Assembly (NCBI GenBank): GCA_020866945.1
Contig: JAJBVW010000010.1
Location: 15,110 to 32,442, forward strand
Source: Oscillospiraceae bacterium
GTDB lineage: Bacteria; Bacillota; Clostridia; Oscillospirales; Oscillospiraceae
Reading direction: 5' to 3'
DNA: 17,333 bases
The translations under genes were made by a program, and so were the position numbers. The notes below the pieces were generated by a model. That model had not been told where the DNA came from, searched no databases, and was given only the letters and a program-made list of their open reading frames with translations. Within the stretch, counting starts at the first letter, position 1. Every line of letters begins with the position of its first letter. Of this stretch, positions 1-7,960 are shown piece by piece.

Positions 1-496
1 GCGTCAGGGTGAGACCAATCACCAGGCCGGAGATGGCGGAATTTTCCACCTGACTCGTACCGCCGATAATCGCGAGGACGAATACGAACGTCAGCACCAG
101 CTCCACCAGCAGCGCTCCGGCTACCGTGCCGTTTGTCCAGCCTTCCTGTATCTGGTTTGCGCCGAAGCCGCAGTCAAAGCCGAACACCACGCCCAGCACC
201 ACGCATCCAAGGGCCGCGCCGATGAGCTGGGCAACCACATATCCGATGAAATCCCGGACAGAGAGCTGCTTGCGGATAAGCATTGCCAGGGAGACGGCCG
301 GATTAATGTGACAGCCGGAGATGTTGCCGATGCTGTAGGCCATGGCAACGATGACCAGACCAAAGGCAAGCGCGGTGAGAAGGTACCCGCTGCCCGCGTC
401 ACTGGCGCATCCAACGGCGCAGGCAGTGCCGCAGCCGAACGTCACCAGAACGCAGGTTCCGATAGCTTCGGCAATGTACTTTTTGACGTTTTCCAT
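1..496 (-). CDS. Aquaporin / glycerol uptake facilitator (MIP family), 3' end outside the window
   Basis: The reverse strand reads from an ATG at 496 to the window edge: 165 residues with no stop. It is a polytopic membrane protein with hydrophobic segments at about residues 10-30, 38-60, 82-106 and 126-146. The first MIP signature, SGCHINPAVSLAM, includes the NPA motif at residues 65-67, which forms half of the pore constriction. The N-terminal start AEAIGTCVLVTFGCG is typical of the family. The second NPA motif lies beyond the edge, so water and glycerol channels cannot be told apart. The start is fixed by an AAGGAGGAG ribosome binding site at 502-510. The gene is divergent from the DUF134 regulator and has its own promoter at 529-557. 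By family it passively moves water or small polyols across the inner membrane. Confidence 0.9.
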   Translation of the reverse strand, partial: MENVKKYIAEAIGTCVLVTFGCGTACAVGCASDAGSGYLLTALAFGLVIVAMAYSIGNISGCHINPAVSLAMLIRKQLSVRDFIGYVVAQLIGAALGCVVLGVVFGFDCGFGANQIQEGWTNGTVAGALLVELVLTFVFVLAIIGGTSQVENSAISGLVIGLTLT

Positions 497-528
497 GAAA
501 ACTCCTCCTTATATAAAATTACTGATAT

Positions 529-557
529 AGTATATCATTCCTGTGTTACGTTGTCTA
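529..557 (-). promoter_or_regulatory. Sigma-A promoter of the aquaporin gene
   Basis: Read on the minus strand: -35 TAGACA (557-552), a 17-nt spacer, -10 TATACT (534-529). It lies about 33 nt upstream of the aquaporin start codon. The spacing and -10 are close to consensus; the promoter is predicted from sequence only. Confidence 0.7.
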
Positions 558-669
558 TAAAAAAACACAATCATGTGAAAGAAATAGCTAAAAAACGCAT
601 TCATTAGATTAGTGTATAAAATATGCTGTTATTCGCTTTGTTCCCCTGAGTGTGTGCTGGAAAATATAA

Positions 670-698
670 TTGACATATGCCATAAACGGTTGTATAAT
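670..698 (+). promoter_or_regulatory. Consensus sigma-A promoter for the DUF134 regulator and rubrerythrin
   Basis: A perfect -35 TTGACA (670-675), a 17-nt spacer and a perfect -10 TATAAT (693-698) precede the DUF134 start codon by about 38 nt. The 112 nt between the -35 boxes of this and the divergent aquaporin promoter (558-669) is AT-rich, and I see no clear operator in it. Confidence 0.85.
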
Positions 699-736
699 TA
701 AATTACAATCATTTGTGAGGAGGACGTGAGAGAGCC

Positions 737-1510
737 ATGCCAAGGCCGACAAAATGCAGGATGATATGCCGTCTTCCGCAGACGATTGGATTTGACCCGT
801 TATGGAACGATGAAGAGCAGCAGCCGGTGGTTTTAACGGTGGACGAGTATGAGGCGATTCGTCTGATAGACAAGGAGGGTCTGTCTCAGGAGCAGTGCAG
901 TCAGCGGATGCAGATTGCGAGGACAACGGCCCAGCGGATATATGAAACGGCCCGCAGAAAAATGGCGGACGCGCTGGTGGACAGTCGTCCCCTGCGGATA
1001 GAGGGAGGCGAGTATCGCCTCTGCGACGGGCGGAACAGCTATTGCGGAACGCAGAGATGCAGCAAGCGGGAGCTATATCAGCTTTTTGACAGGCCAAAAG
1101 GGGAGAATATCCTGCGAATTGCAGTCACCTATGAGGGTGGTCAGATTTTCCAACACTTTGGCCGGACGGAAAGATTTAAGGTCTACGATGTGGAGGATGG
1201 AAGGGTCGCATCTTCTCAGGTGGTTGACACGGAGGGACAGAGCCACGGCGCGTTGGCGGAGATTCTGACCGCCCTGCGCGTGGATACATTGATTTGCGGA
1301 GGAATTGGCAGCGGCGCACAGGCGGCGCTTGCTGCGGCAGGGATAAAGCTTTATGGCGGTGTCATCGGCGGCGCGGACGCCGCGGTGGAGGCGTTGCTCG
1401 TGAATAAGCTTGTCTGCGACCCGGATGTCCAATGCATATATCATGGCGAACGTCACCCCGACGAACAATGCAGCGACCACGAATGCGGACAGCGTTCGTG
1501 CGAGGAATAA
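737..1510 (+). CDS. DUF134 DNA-binding protein fused to a NifX/NifB-type metal-cluster-binding domain
   Basis: This 257-residue protein has two recognisable domains. Residues 1 to about 97 are a DUF134 domain: start MPRPTKCR, core VVLTVDEYEAIRLID, a helix-turn-helix around GLSQEQCSQRMQIARTTAQR, then RPLRIEGGEYRLC. Residues 124 to about 222 form a dinitrogenase iron-molybdenum cofactor (NifX/NifB C-terminal) fold: RIAVTYEGGQIFQHFGRTE, then LICGGIGSGAQAAL and GVIGGADAAVEALL. A tail at 227-257 has five Cys and three His (C227, C233, H236, H240, C245, H248, C250, C255), consistent with metal binding. The family function is not established; a metal- or cluster-responsive transcription regulator is a reasonable inference. 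It is the first gene of a unit with the rubrerythrin 27 nt downstream, which suggests a link to iron or redox stress. A GAGGAGG site lies 13 nt upstream of the ATG, slightly long. Confidence 0.88.
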   Translation: MPRPTKCRMICRLPQTIGFDPLWNDEEQQPVVLTVDEYEAIRLIDKEGLSQEQCSQRMQIARTTAQRIYETARRKMADALVDSRPLRIEGGEYRLCDGRNSYCGTQRCSKRELYQLFDRPKGENILRIAVTYEGGQIFQHFGRTERFKVYDVEDGRVASSQVVDTEGQSHGALAEILTALRVDTLICGGIGSGAQAALAAAGIKLYGGVIGGADAAVEALLVNKLVCDPDVQCIYHGERHPDEQCSDHECGQRSCEE

Positions 1511-1537
1511 TATCATTTTCAAATGGAGGTAATCATT

Positions 1538-2209
1538 ATGGAAAAGTGGAAATGCACCGTATGCGGCTACATTTATGAAGGGACGCTGACCGCAGATTTT
1601 GTCTCCCCGATATGCAAGCAGCCAGCCAGCAAATTCGTGAAGATTGAGGAGGCTCCGGCCCCTGCTCCCGCGAAAAATCCCTATGCAGGCACAAAGACAG
1701 AGAAAAACCTTTGGGAGGCGTTTGCCGGCGAGTCCCAGGCCCGCAACAAATATACTTACTTTGCCAGCGTTGCAAAGAAAGCGGGATTTGAGCAGATTTC
1801 AGACTTGTTCCTGAAAACTGCCGCCAACGAGAAGGAGCACGCTGAGCTGTGGTTTAAGGCGCTGGGCGAGATAGGCGATACTGCCGAAAACCTGCTTCAT
1901 GCCGCTGAGGGCGAAAACTATGAGTGGACGGATATGTACGACCGCATGGCCCGCGAGGCGGACGAGGAAGGCTTCCATGCCCTTGCCGAGCAGTTCCGCG
2001 GCGTTGCTGCCATTGAGAAATCTCATGAGGAGCGCTATCGCAAGCTGCTGCATAACGTGGAGGCGAAAGAGGTCTTTGAAAAAAGCGGCGTGACGCTGTG
2101 GGAGTGCCGCAACTGCGGCCATATGGTAGTCGGAACCAAGGCCCCCGACATTTGCCCGGTGTGCAAGCACGCGCAGTCCTATTTTGAGGTGCGGGCGGAA
2201 AATTATTAA
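1538..2209 (+). CDS. Rubrerythrin with N- and C-terminal rubredoxin domains; one N-terminal Cys ligand is Ser
   Basis: The protein has 223 residues starting MEKWKCTVCG. The ATG at 1538 is chosen over an in-frame ATG at 1523 because a GGAGGT site at 1525-1530 serves it. Residues 1-35 form a rubredoxin-like knuckle, 50-175 a ferritin-like diiron domain (WEAFAGESQARNKY, E98/H101 in NEKEH, E160/H163 in IEKSH), and 188-215 a second rubredoxin site with all four Cys (C190, C193, C206, C209). By family it is a cytoplasmic peroxidase that reduces H2O2 with electrons from NAD(P)H through rubredoxin iron; close clostridial relatives are often called NADH peroxidase. The N-terminal site has C6, C9 and C26, but residue 23 is Ser (codon TCC, 1604-1606) where CPxC is expected. 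It is probably cotranscribed with the DUF134 gene and ends at a terminator. Confidence 0.93.
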   Translation: MEKWKCTVCGYIYEGTLTADFVSPICKQPASKFVKIEEAPAPAPAKNPYAGTKTEKNLWEAFAGESQARNKYTYFASVAKKAGFEQISDLFLKTAANEKEHAELWFKALGEIGDTAENLLHAAEGENYEWTDMYDRMAREADEEGFHALAEQFRGVAAIEKSHEERYRKLLHNVEAKEVFEKSGVTLWECRNCGHMVVGTKAPDICPVCKHAQSYFEVRAENY

Positions 2210-2222
2210 TTGCTCATTTATG

Positions 2223-2256
2223 GGAGCCGGTTTTAGCGCCGGCTCCTTTATTTTTT
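2223..2256 (+). terminator. Intrinsic terminator after rubrerythrin
   Basis: A perfect 8-bp stem, GGAGCCGG (2223-2230) and CCGGCTCC (2239-2246), with an 8-nt loop is followed by TTTATTTTTT. It lies 13 nt after the rubrerythrin stop codon. Confidence 0.9.
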
Positions 2257-2266
2257 CCTTTCTCCA

Positions 2267-2297
2267 CGCAATAAAAACTCCTGCCGAACCGTCTAAT
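2267..2297 (+). promoter_or_regulatory. Possible ECF-type promoter of the sigma/anti-sigma pair
   Basis: CGTCTAAT at 2290-2297 resembles the CGTC-type -10 element used by ECF sigma factors, which often drive their own genes. The best-placed -35 (CGCAAT, 2267-2272, 17 nt upstream) matches the usual TGAAAC-like box poorly. No good sigma-A promoter is visible between the preceding terminator and the sigma gene. Autoregulation is an inference. Confidence 0.3.
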
Positions 2298-2336
2298 GGG
2301 TGTAAAGCGCAAGACCGGTCGCGCGTGGAGGTGGCT

Positions 2337-2390
2337 ATGAACGAGACTATATTGACCTGCCGCAGCATTTCAGCACGGAGGAAACCATGA
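2337..2390 (+). CDS. Possible 17-residue leader peptide overlapping the sigma factor start
   Basis: An ATG at 2337 with a strong GGAGGTGG site (2327-2334) opens a frame encoding MNETILTCRSISARRKP. Its TGA (2388-2390) overlaps the sigma ATG (2387) as ATGA, the arrangement of translational coupling. I do not recognise the peptide. A competing explanation is that this is the damaged true N-terminus of the sigma gene: in the sigma frame the same DNA reads ERDYIDLPQHFSTEET directly before the sigma Met, and one extra base after the ATG at 2337 would join the two. Confidence 0.3.
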   Translation: MNETILTCRSISARRKP

Positions 2391-2896
2391 AAGAGATGAT
2401 AGAGCGGGCCAGGGCAGGGGACGAGGATGCTTTCGTCCGGCTCATTGAGGAGCATAAGCAGAGCCTGTATAAGATAGCACGCAGCTTTTTCACCTGCGAG
2501 ATGGACGCGGAGGACGCCGTGGCCCAGACCGTTCTGGACTGCTGGGAAAAGCTGGACACCCTGCAAAAGCCCCAATATTTTAAATCCTGGATCACCCGCA
2601 TACTCATCAATAACTGCAACGACATCATCCGCCGCCGGGAGAGGCTGGTGGTCATGGATGAGCTGCCGGAGCAAGCCGGAGATGAGGACGCCAGCGGCGA
2701 TATTGTTTTCAATGACCTGATGGCGGCCCTGTCGCCGCCGCTGCGCCCCGTGATGGAGCTGTATTATGGCGAAGGTTTCAAGGCCCGGGAGATAGCGGCC
2801 CTGCTGCATATCCCCCTGGGGACGGTCACCGCAAGATTAAGGCGAGGTCGGCAGCAGCTGGCCGCGTTGATGGAGAAAGGAGAGACGGTTTTATGA
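2387..2896 (+). CDS. ECF-type RNA polymerase sigma factor (sigma-70 family)
   Basis: The product has 169 residues, normal for ECF sigma factors. Region 2 spans about residues 8-85, with ARAGDEDAFVRLIEEH, the core-binding and -10 recognition segment around DAEDAVAQTVLDCWEKL, and FKSWITRILINNCND. Region 4 spans about 107-162, with LPPL-type spacing (SPPLRPVMELYYGEGF) and the -35 helix-turn-helix FKAREIAALLHIPLGTVTAR. Region 3 is missing, as expected for the ECF group. A GGAGGA site at 2377-2382 supports the ATG at 2387. Its TGA overlaps the ATG of the next gene (ATGA at 2893-2896), so the two are probably coupled and form a sigma/anti-sigma pair responding to an envelope signal. The regulon is unknown. 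Confidence 0.93.
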   Translation: MKEMIERARAGDEDAFVRLIEEHKQSLYKIARSFFTCEMDAEDAVAQTVLDCWEKLDTLQKPQYFKSWITRILINNCNDIIRRRERLVVMDELPEQAGDEDASGDIVFNDLMAALSPPLRPVMELYYGEGFKAREIAALLHIPLGTVTARLRRGRQQLAALMEKGETVL

Positions 2897-4497
2897 GAAA
2901 ACAGGAAAAATGGCTTCGCGCTGCCTTCAGCAAAGACGCAGAGCTTCCAGAGTCCATGGAGAGCCGCCTTTCCCAGGCCTATGACCAAATCCGGCAGGAA
3001 AGCCGGGGAAAGGAACCAGCTATGAAACGAACAAAATCAGAAGGACGAATGCCGCGCCGGGCCGTGCAAACCATACTCATTGCCGCGGCAATCGTGGCCG
3101 CGTTTACCGTGTCGGCTCTGGCGGTCTATCAGTACAGCCTGTCAGACCGATTGATTGAGACAAATGAGCGGGAGGATGGGTCAGAATATGCCACCTACAG
3201 CATATACGGCAGTACGACAGAATCGGCGGAAGACGAATCGGAGATGGAAGCGGCCATAAACGGTACGGTAGAGCTTCAGGCGTATTTGGAGTACGAGGAT
3301 CTGATTTTTAATCATCAGATGGATTTGAATGCTGTGGATTTGCTGGATTACAGCGACCCGCATCGGGCCGTCTATGGCCTGGGCTACGGAGTGTTGGCGG
3401 ATGCGCTTGATGAGATAGCGGAAAAATATGACCTTCAGCTTATTCAGGCGAACGTCATTATCAATGCAGACGAGGACGACCCCAACCAGGCGATAGAAAC
3501 GCTGTGCGAGTATTTGGGCATATCCTCCTTCGGCCTGGAAGCGGAGGAATATGATGCGCTTATGGACAATTTCTGGTGTTCCGCGGAGGTCTGCGACGAC
3601 GGCAGCTTTAACGCTGTCCACGTTTCTGCCGGGCTGTACACGGCGATAGACGGCATGAATGTCTACCGCATCGTCAAAGGCTCCCTGGTCAGCTTTAGTA
3701 CCGTCTCCGGCGATATTCCGGCGGACTGCGAGGAGGAAAGCTATACCACGGCTTCTGGCGTAACGGTGCGGCTGGCCCTCGGCCCATCCACGGGTCTGCT
3801 GTTTGCGGAGCTGGATACCTGCTATATTGCCTGCGAGACCTATTGTGGTGCGGAGGACGGCGTCACCATGGAGAATATGGAGAGCCTCGCGGAGCTTATT
3901 GACTTTACGGCCCTGGACGGCATCGACAGTGCCGCCGTGTCTGAACGGGTGGTGGCTGACTATCAGTATGCGGACGGAGAGGCAGCGAGCGATTCCCGCG
4001 TGGCAGCGGCACTGGAGGTATATGACCAGTTAGGAGATTATGAGCTGGATATTGACCGGGAGAGCTATACCATGACAACGGGCGCCGAAAGCGTGGAGGA
4101 CAGCCTGAACACCCTATGGGCGGATTTATATGGGGGCTGCTATATCTCCGCAATTAAGACATACTACTCCGGAGATTGGAACCAAGAGTTTTCGCTGTAT
4201 TATGCACGCTATTGGGCTGATGAGGAGCAGACTGCTCTGGCTAATCAGGACGCCTATGATGCTCAGAAGCTGGAATATATGGAAGCAGACAGCGCTCTCA
4301 ACGGAGAGGATGCGTTTGAGATTACCGATTGCACCGTGAATGGCTATGAGGCGTATATCATGGAAGAATTTGAGAGGTGCTGGGTCATATCCTGGTACGA
4401 CACCGATAATGAAATTGTCTTTAATCTCCATGTCTCCACCGACTATACGGCAGACGAAGCCTTAGCTCTTGCTGAGGGTGTTGCGCTGGCGGAATGA
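2893..4497 (+). CDS. Single-pass membrane protein, probable anti-sigma factor with a large extracytoplasmic sensor
   Basis: The product has 534 residues. Residues 1-56 are a charged cytoplasmic segment (MRKQEKWLRAAFSKDAELPE...) of the kind that anti-sigma proteins use to hold sigma. Residues about 57-79 are one transmembrane helix (AVQTILIAAAIVAAFTVSALAVY) preceded by basic residues (MPRRAV), which predicts the remaining 450 residues lie outside the membrane. That part is very acidic and contains about eleven Cys. Its end (about 478-532: VNGYEAYIMEE, then CWVISWYD, then TADEALALAEGV) resembles DUF4367. The segment about 290-340 (VRLALGPSTGLLFAELDTCYIACET, then NMESLAELIDF) looks like a second, weaker copy. 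Overlap with the sigma gene supports the anti-sigma role. No protease-like motif is visible. Sigma binding is inferred from context and layout; the extracytoplasmic ligand is unknown. Confidence 0.75.
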   Translation: MRKQEKWLRAAFSKDAELPESMESRLSQAYDQIRQESRGKEPAMKRTKSEGRMPRRAVQTILIAAAIVAAFTVSALAVYQYSLSDRLIETNEREDGSEYATYSIYGSTTESAEDESEMEAAINGTVELQAYLEYEDLIFNHQMDLNAVDLLDYSDPHRAVYGLGYGVLADALDEIAEKYDLQLIQANVIINADEDDPNQAIETLCEYLGISSFGLEAEEYDALMDNFWCSAEVCDDGSFNAVHVSAGLYTAIDGMNVYRIVKGSLVSFSTVSGDIPADCEEESYTTASGVTVRLALGPSTGLLFAELDTCYIACETYCGAEDGVTMENMESLAELIDFTALDGIDSAAVSERVVADYQYADGEAASDSRVAAALEVYDQLGDYELDIDRESYTMTTGAESVEDSLNTLWADLYGGCYISAIKTYYSGDWNQEFSLYYARYWADEEQTALANQDAYDAQKLEYMEADSALNGEDAFEITDCTVNGYEAYIMEEFERCWVISWYDTDNEIVFNLHVSTDYTADEALALAEGVALAE

Positions 4498-4528
4498 TGC
4501 TCTAATGATAACGTAAAAAAACCAACCG

Positions 4529-4563
4529 GCCTCCCTTCCAAATTGCGGAAGGGAGGCACTTTT
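4529..4563 (+). terminator. Intrinsic terminator after the sigma/anti-sigma pair
   Basis: A perfect 11-bp stem, GCCTCCCTTCC (4529-4539) with GGAAGGGAGGC (4547-4557), with a 7-nt loop is followed by ACTTTT. The U tract is short but the stem is strong. An A6 run precedes the stem (4515-4520). Confidence 0.85.
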
Positions 4564-4633
4564 AGCGGAGGAGAAAAAGCGAAAATTTTCCGTGTCGATG
4601 ATTTTGCTGCGTATGAATATCGGGGCCGGTCTA

Positions 4634-4662
4634 TTGACAGACGGGGAAAATAGGAATATTAT
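4634..4662 (+). promoter_or_regulatory. Sigma-A promoter of the OFA transporter gene
   Basis: A perfect -35 TTGACA (4634-4639), a 17-nt spacer and -10 TATTAT (4657-4662) give a 5' leader of about 45 nt before the transporter start codon. Confidence 0.75.
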
Positions 4663-4715
4663 ATAAGTATGATTTTAGTCTCTTCTGCGGAAGGGCGTAT
4701 TTTTTTGGAGGAAAC

Positions 4716-5960
4716 ATGAAGAAAAGGAATATGAATCCGCTGCCTGCCATTATAGGCGCGCTGGTCGTGCAGCTCTGCGTGGGCATCCTGTATCTGTGGA
4801 GCGTGTTCAAAACGCCCATCGTCACCGCGTTCAACTGGAACGCCTCCGCCGCGGGGATGGTCTCCTCGTATATGATTTTTGCCTTCGTGTTTGGCAACCT
4901 GATTGGCGGCTTTATCAACGACAAGAAAGGCCCCAAGCTGCCGTGCTGTCTGGGCGTCAGTCTGGTTTCCCTGGGCGTTGGCCTGACCTCGCTTTTGACA
5001 GAGAAAACCATTTCCCTCATCTATGTGACCTATGCCGTCATGGGCGGTCTGGGTTCCGGCTTCGCATATGGCGCGTGCATCAGCTGCATCCAGAAGTGGC
5101 TGCCCCACCGCCGTGGTCTCGCCTCCGGCCTTGCCTGCGGCGCCTTCGGCCTCTCCACAGTGGTGTTCACGCCGCTGTCCAACGCACTGATGAATATTTT
5201 CACCACGGATGGGGTGGTGAATTTCACCCCGGTGTTCCTTATCCTGGCCGGTGTGTTTGCGGTGCTTGGGCTGATTGCCAGCAGCTTTGTGAGTCTGCCC
5301 AGTGAGGAATACATCAAGAGCCTGAACCTGCCGGAGAAGGCTGTTTCCGGCGGAGAGAACTACACCCTGGGCCAGTCCATGAAGCAGCCCGCGTTCTGGT
5401 GCCTGTTCTTTTCCATCTTCTTCATCAACGGCACCTGGAACCTTTGCGTGCCGCTGATTAAGGATCTGGGTATGGCCCGCGGCCTGGCGGAGAGCGCCGC
5501 TATCGCCTGCGTGTCCTTCACGGGCATCACCAACGCTCTGGGGCGCATCATCATGTCCACCCTGAGCGATAAGCTGGGCCGCACAAGAACCATGCACGTA
5601 CTATCTGCCCTGACCTTTGTGGGCGCTGTCCTGATGACCTTCATCACCGGCTACGGCTATTTTGCCACCATCGCCATTATCGCCTTTGCCTATGGCGGCC
5701 CCTCCGCTGTGAATGCCGCGCTCTGCACCGATCTGTTCGGTGCGAAGCACTCCGGCACCAACTACGGCGTGGCCATGCTGGCTCTGGGCTTCAGCTCCAT
5801 CTTCTTCAACTGGGTGTCCAACAACATCCTGAAGGCTACCGTGGAAAACGTGACCTCCACCTTCGTTATGGGTGCGGTCACGGCCCTGATTCCCGTGGTG
5901 CTTATGATTATTATCCAGCGCACCCTGAACAAGCGGGACACTGCCAAGGCCGAGAACTGA
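4716..5960 (+). CDS. MFS transporter of the oxalate/formate antiporter (OFA) family
   Basis: This 414-residue protein has about 12 hydrophobic segments. The start NPLPAIIGALVVQLCVGILYLWSVF is characteristic of OFA members. The MFS loop 2-3 signature appears as GGFINDKKGPK (about residues 64-74), the first half has YGACISCIQKWLPHRRGLASG, and a related loop in the second half reads LSDKLGRTRTM (about 287-297). OFA proteins exchange small carboxylates such as oxalate and formate, but many members have unknown substrates and nothing here fixes the substrate. A GGAGGAAAC site at 4706-4714 supports the ATG at 4716. It has its own promoter and terminator, so it is a single-gene unit. No oxalate-degrading gene is nearby, and formate or another monocarboxylate is as likely as oxalate. 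Confidence 0.9.
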   Translation: MKKRNMNPLPAIIGALVVQLCVGILYLWSVFKTPIVTAFNWNASAAGMVSSYMIFAFVFGNLIGGFINDKKGPKLPCCLGVSLVSLGVGLTSLLTEKTISLIYVTYAVMGGLGSGFAYGACISCIQKWLPHRRGLASGLACGAFGLSTVVFTPLSNALMNIFTTDGVVNFTPVFLILAGVFAVLGLIASSFVSLPSEEYIKSLNLPEKAVSGGENYTLGQSMKQPAFWCLFFSIFFINGTWNLCVPLIKDLGMARGLAESAAIACVSFTGITNALGRIIMSTLSDKLGRTRTMHVLSALTFVGAVLMTFITGYGYFATIAIIAFAYGGPSAVNAALCTDLFGAKHSGTNYGVAMLALGFSSIFFNWVSNNILKATVENVTSTFVMGAVTALIPVVLMIIIQRTLNKRDTAKAEN

Positions 5961-5982
5961 ATAAAAGCTTCCTAATATACGC

Positions 5983-6012
5983 AAAGCCCGACCTGCATAG
6001 GCCGGGCTTTTT
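5983..6012 (+). terminator. Intrinsic terminator after the OFA transporter
   Basis: AAAGCCCG (5983-5990) pairs with CGGGCTTT (6003-6010), and CCT/AGG pair inside it around a GCAT loop. A T5 run overlaps the end of the stem. Confidence 0.85.
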
Positions 6013-6054
6013 CATAAATTTTTTATAAAAAGATATAAAAAAACGAAAAAAATA

Positions 6055-6084
6055 CTTACATCTTCCGTAAAAAAGTGCTATAAT
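6055..6084 (+). promoter_or_regulatory. Extended -10 sigma-A promoter of the CarD-like gene
   Basis: TGCTATAAT (6076-6084) is an extended -10 element. CTTACA (6055-6060) is a partial -35 at 18 nt spacing. The predicted leader is about 69 nt long and holds a hairpin at 6104-6127. Confidence 0.7.
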
Positions 6085-6103
6085 GTGTATGCAATGGAGA
6101 GAT

Positions 6104-6127
6104 GCGCCTGTTTTTTCTGACGGGCGC
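6104..6127 (+). promoter_or_regulatory. Hairpin in the CarD-like gene leader
   Basis: GCGCCTG (6104-6110) can pair with CGGGCGC (6121-6127), seven pairs including one G-U, around a U-rich 10-nt loop. No U tract follows, so it is not a terminator. It may affect mRNA stability or translation of the TTG-started gene 33 nt downstream. Confidence 0.4.
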
Positions 6128-6159
6128 TGTATCTAACTTTTTTAAGGGAGTGTAGTGCT

Positions 6160-6678
6160 TTGTATAAGGTGGGAGATCTGATTTTATATGGGGGAACCGG
6201 CGTTTGTAGGGTGACGGAAATTGTGCCAAAACGGGCCAGCAGAACGGCCCCGGAGAGATTGTATTATGTGCTAACCCCGTTATATCAGACAGGCACCATC
6301 ACCACGCCGGTGGATAATGACAAGGTATTCACACGCCCGGTCATCAGCCGGGAGGAGGCCATGAGCCTGATAGATCAGATACCCACCATTCACGCGGAGG
6401 CGTATCACAACCAGAATCTTCAGCAGCTGGAAAACCACTATAAAACCGAGCTGGAAAGTCATGATTGCCTGGATCTTCTGCGGCTTACCATATCCACCTA
6501 CCGCAAAAAAGAGGAGCGGGAGCAGGCTAAGCTGAAATTCGGCGCGGTAGACCGCCGCTATATGGAGCGCGCGGAAAACCTCCTCTTTGGTGAGCTTGCC
6601 GTGGCGCTGGACATCACGCGGGAGAACGTGCAGGATTTCATTCACGACCGACTGAACGTGGCGGCGAACGCGGAATAA
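6160..6678 (+). CDS. CarD-family transcriptional regulator
   Basis: The product has 172 residues. The N-terminal 60 (YKVGDLILYGGTGVCRVTEI...YYVLTPLYQ) are the CarD/TRCF RNA-polymerase-interacting domain, a Tudor-like fold that binds the polymerase beta subunit. The rest (about 70-170) is a helical CarD C-terminal domain ending FGELAVALDITRENVQDFI, which in characterised relatives touches promoter DNA near the -10 element. By family it stabilises the open complex, often at rRNA and stress promoters. The start is TTG (6160-6162), set by GGGAG at 6146-6150; the nearby GTG at 6155 is out of frame. It stands alone with its own promoter and faces the malic enzyme gene across a shared terminator. 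Confidence 0.92.
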   Translation: MYKVGDLILYGGTGVCRVTEIVPKRASRTAPERLYYVLTPLYQTGTITTPVDNDKVFTRPVISREEAMSLIDQIPTIHAEAYHNQNLQQLENHYKTELESHDCLDLLRLTISTYRKKEEREQAKLKFGAVDRRYMERAENLLFGELAVALDITRENVQDFIHDRLNVAANAE

Positions 6679-6701
6679 ATTATTATAATAATAAAGGCAT
6701 T

Positions 6702-6748
6702 AAAAATGGGCTGCATCAAACCGAATGGTTTTGATATAGCCCATTTTT
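6702..6748. terminator. Bidirectional intrinsic terminator between carD and the malic enzyme operon
   Basis: AAAAATGGGCT (6702-6712) and AGCCCATTTTT (6738-6748) form an 11-bp stem with A and T runs at its outer ends. ATCAAACC/GGTTTTGAT pair further inside with one bulge. The symmetry lets it end both the rightward carD transcript and the long leftward operon. Confidence 0.92.
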
Positions 6749-6767
6749 GCGCACTCTTTCGTTTTCG

Positions 6768-7940
<1,173 letters not shown>

Positions 7941-7960
7941 GGATGTTTCCTCCGTGTGTG

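Noticed and set aside
4681..4708. Hairpin plus T-run as an attenuator before the OFA transporter
   Set aside because: The stem is only 4-5 bp and separated from the T-run by several bases, too weak to claim.
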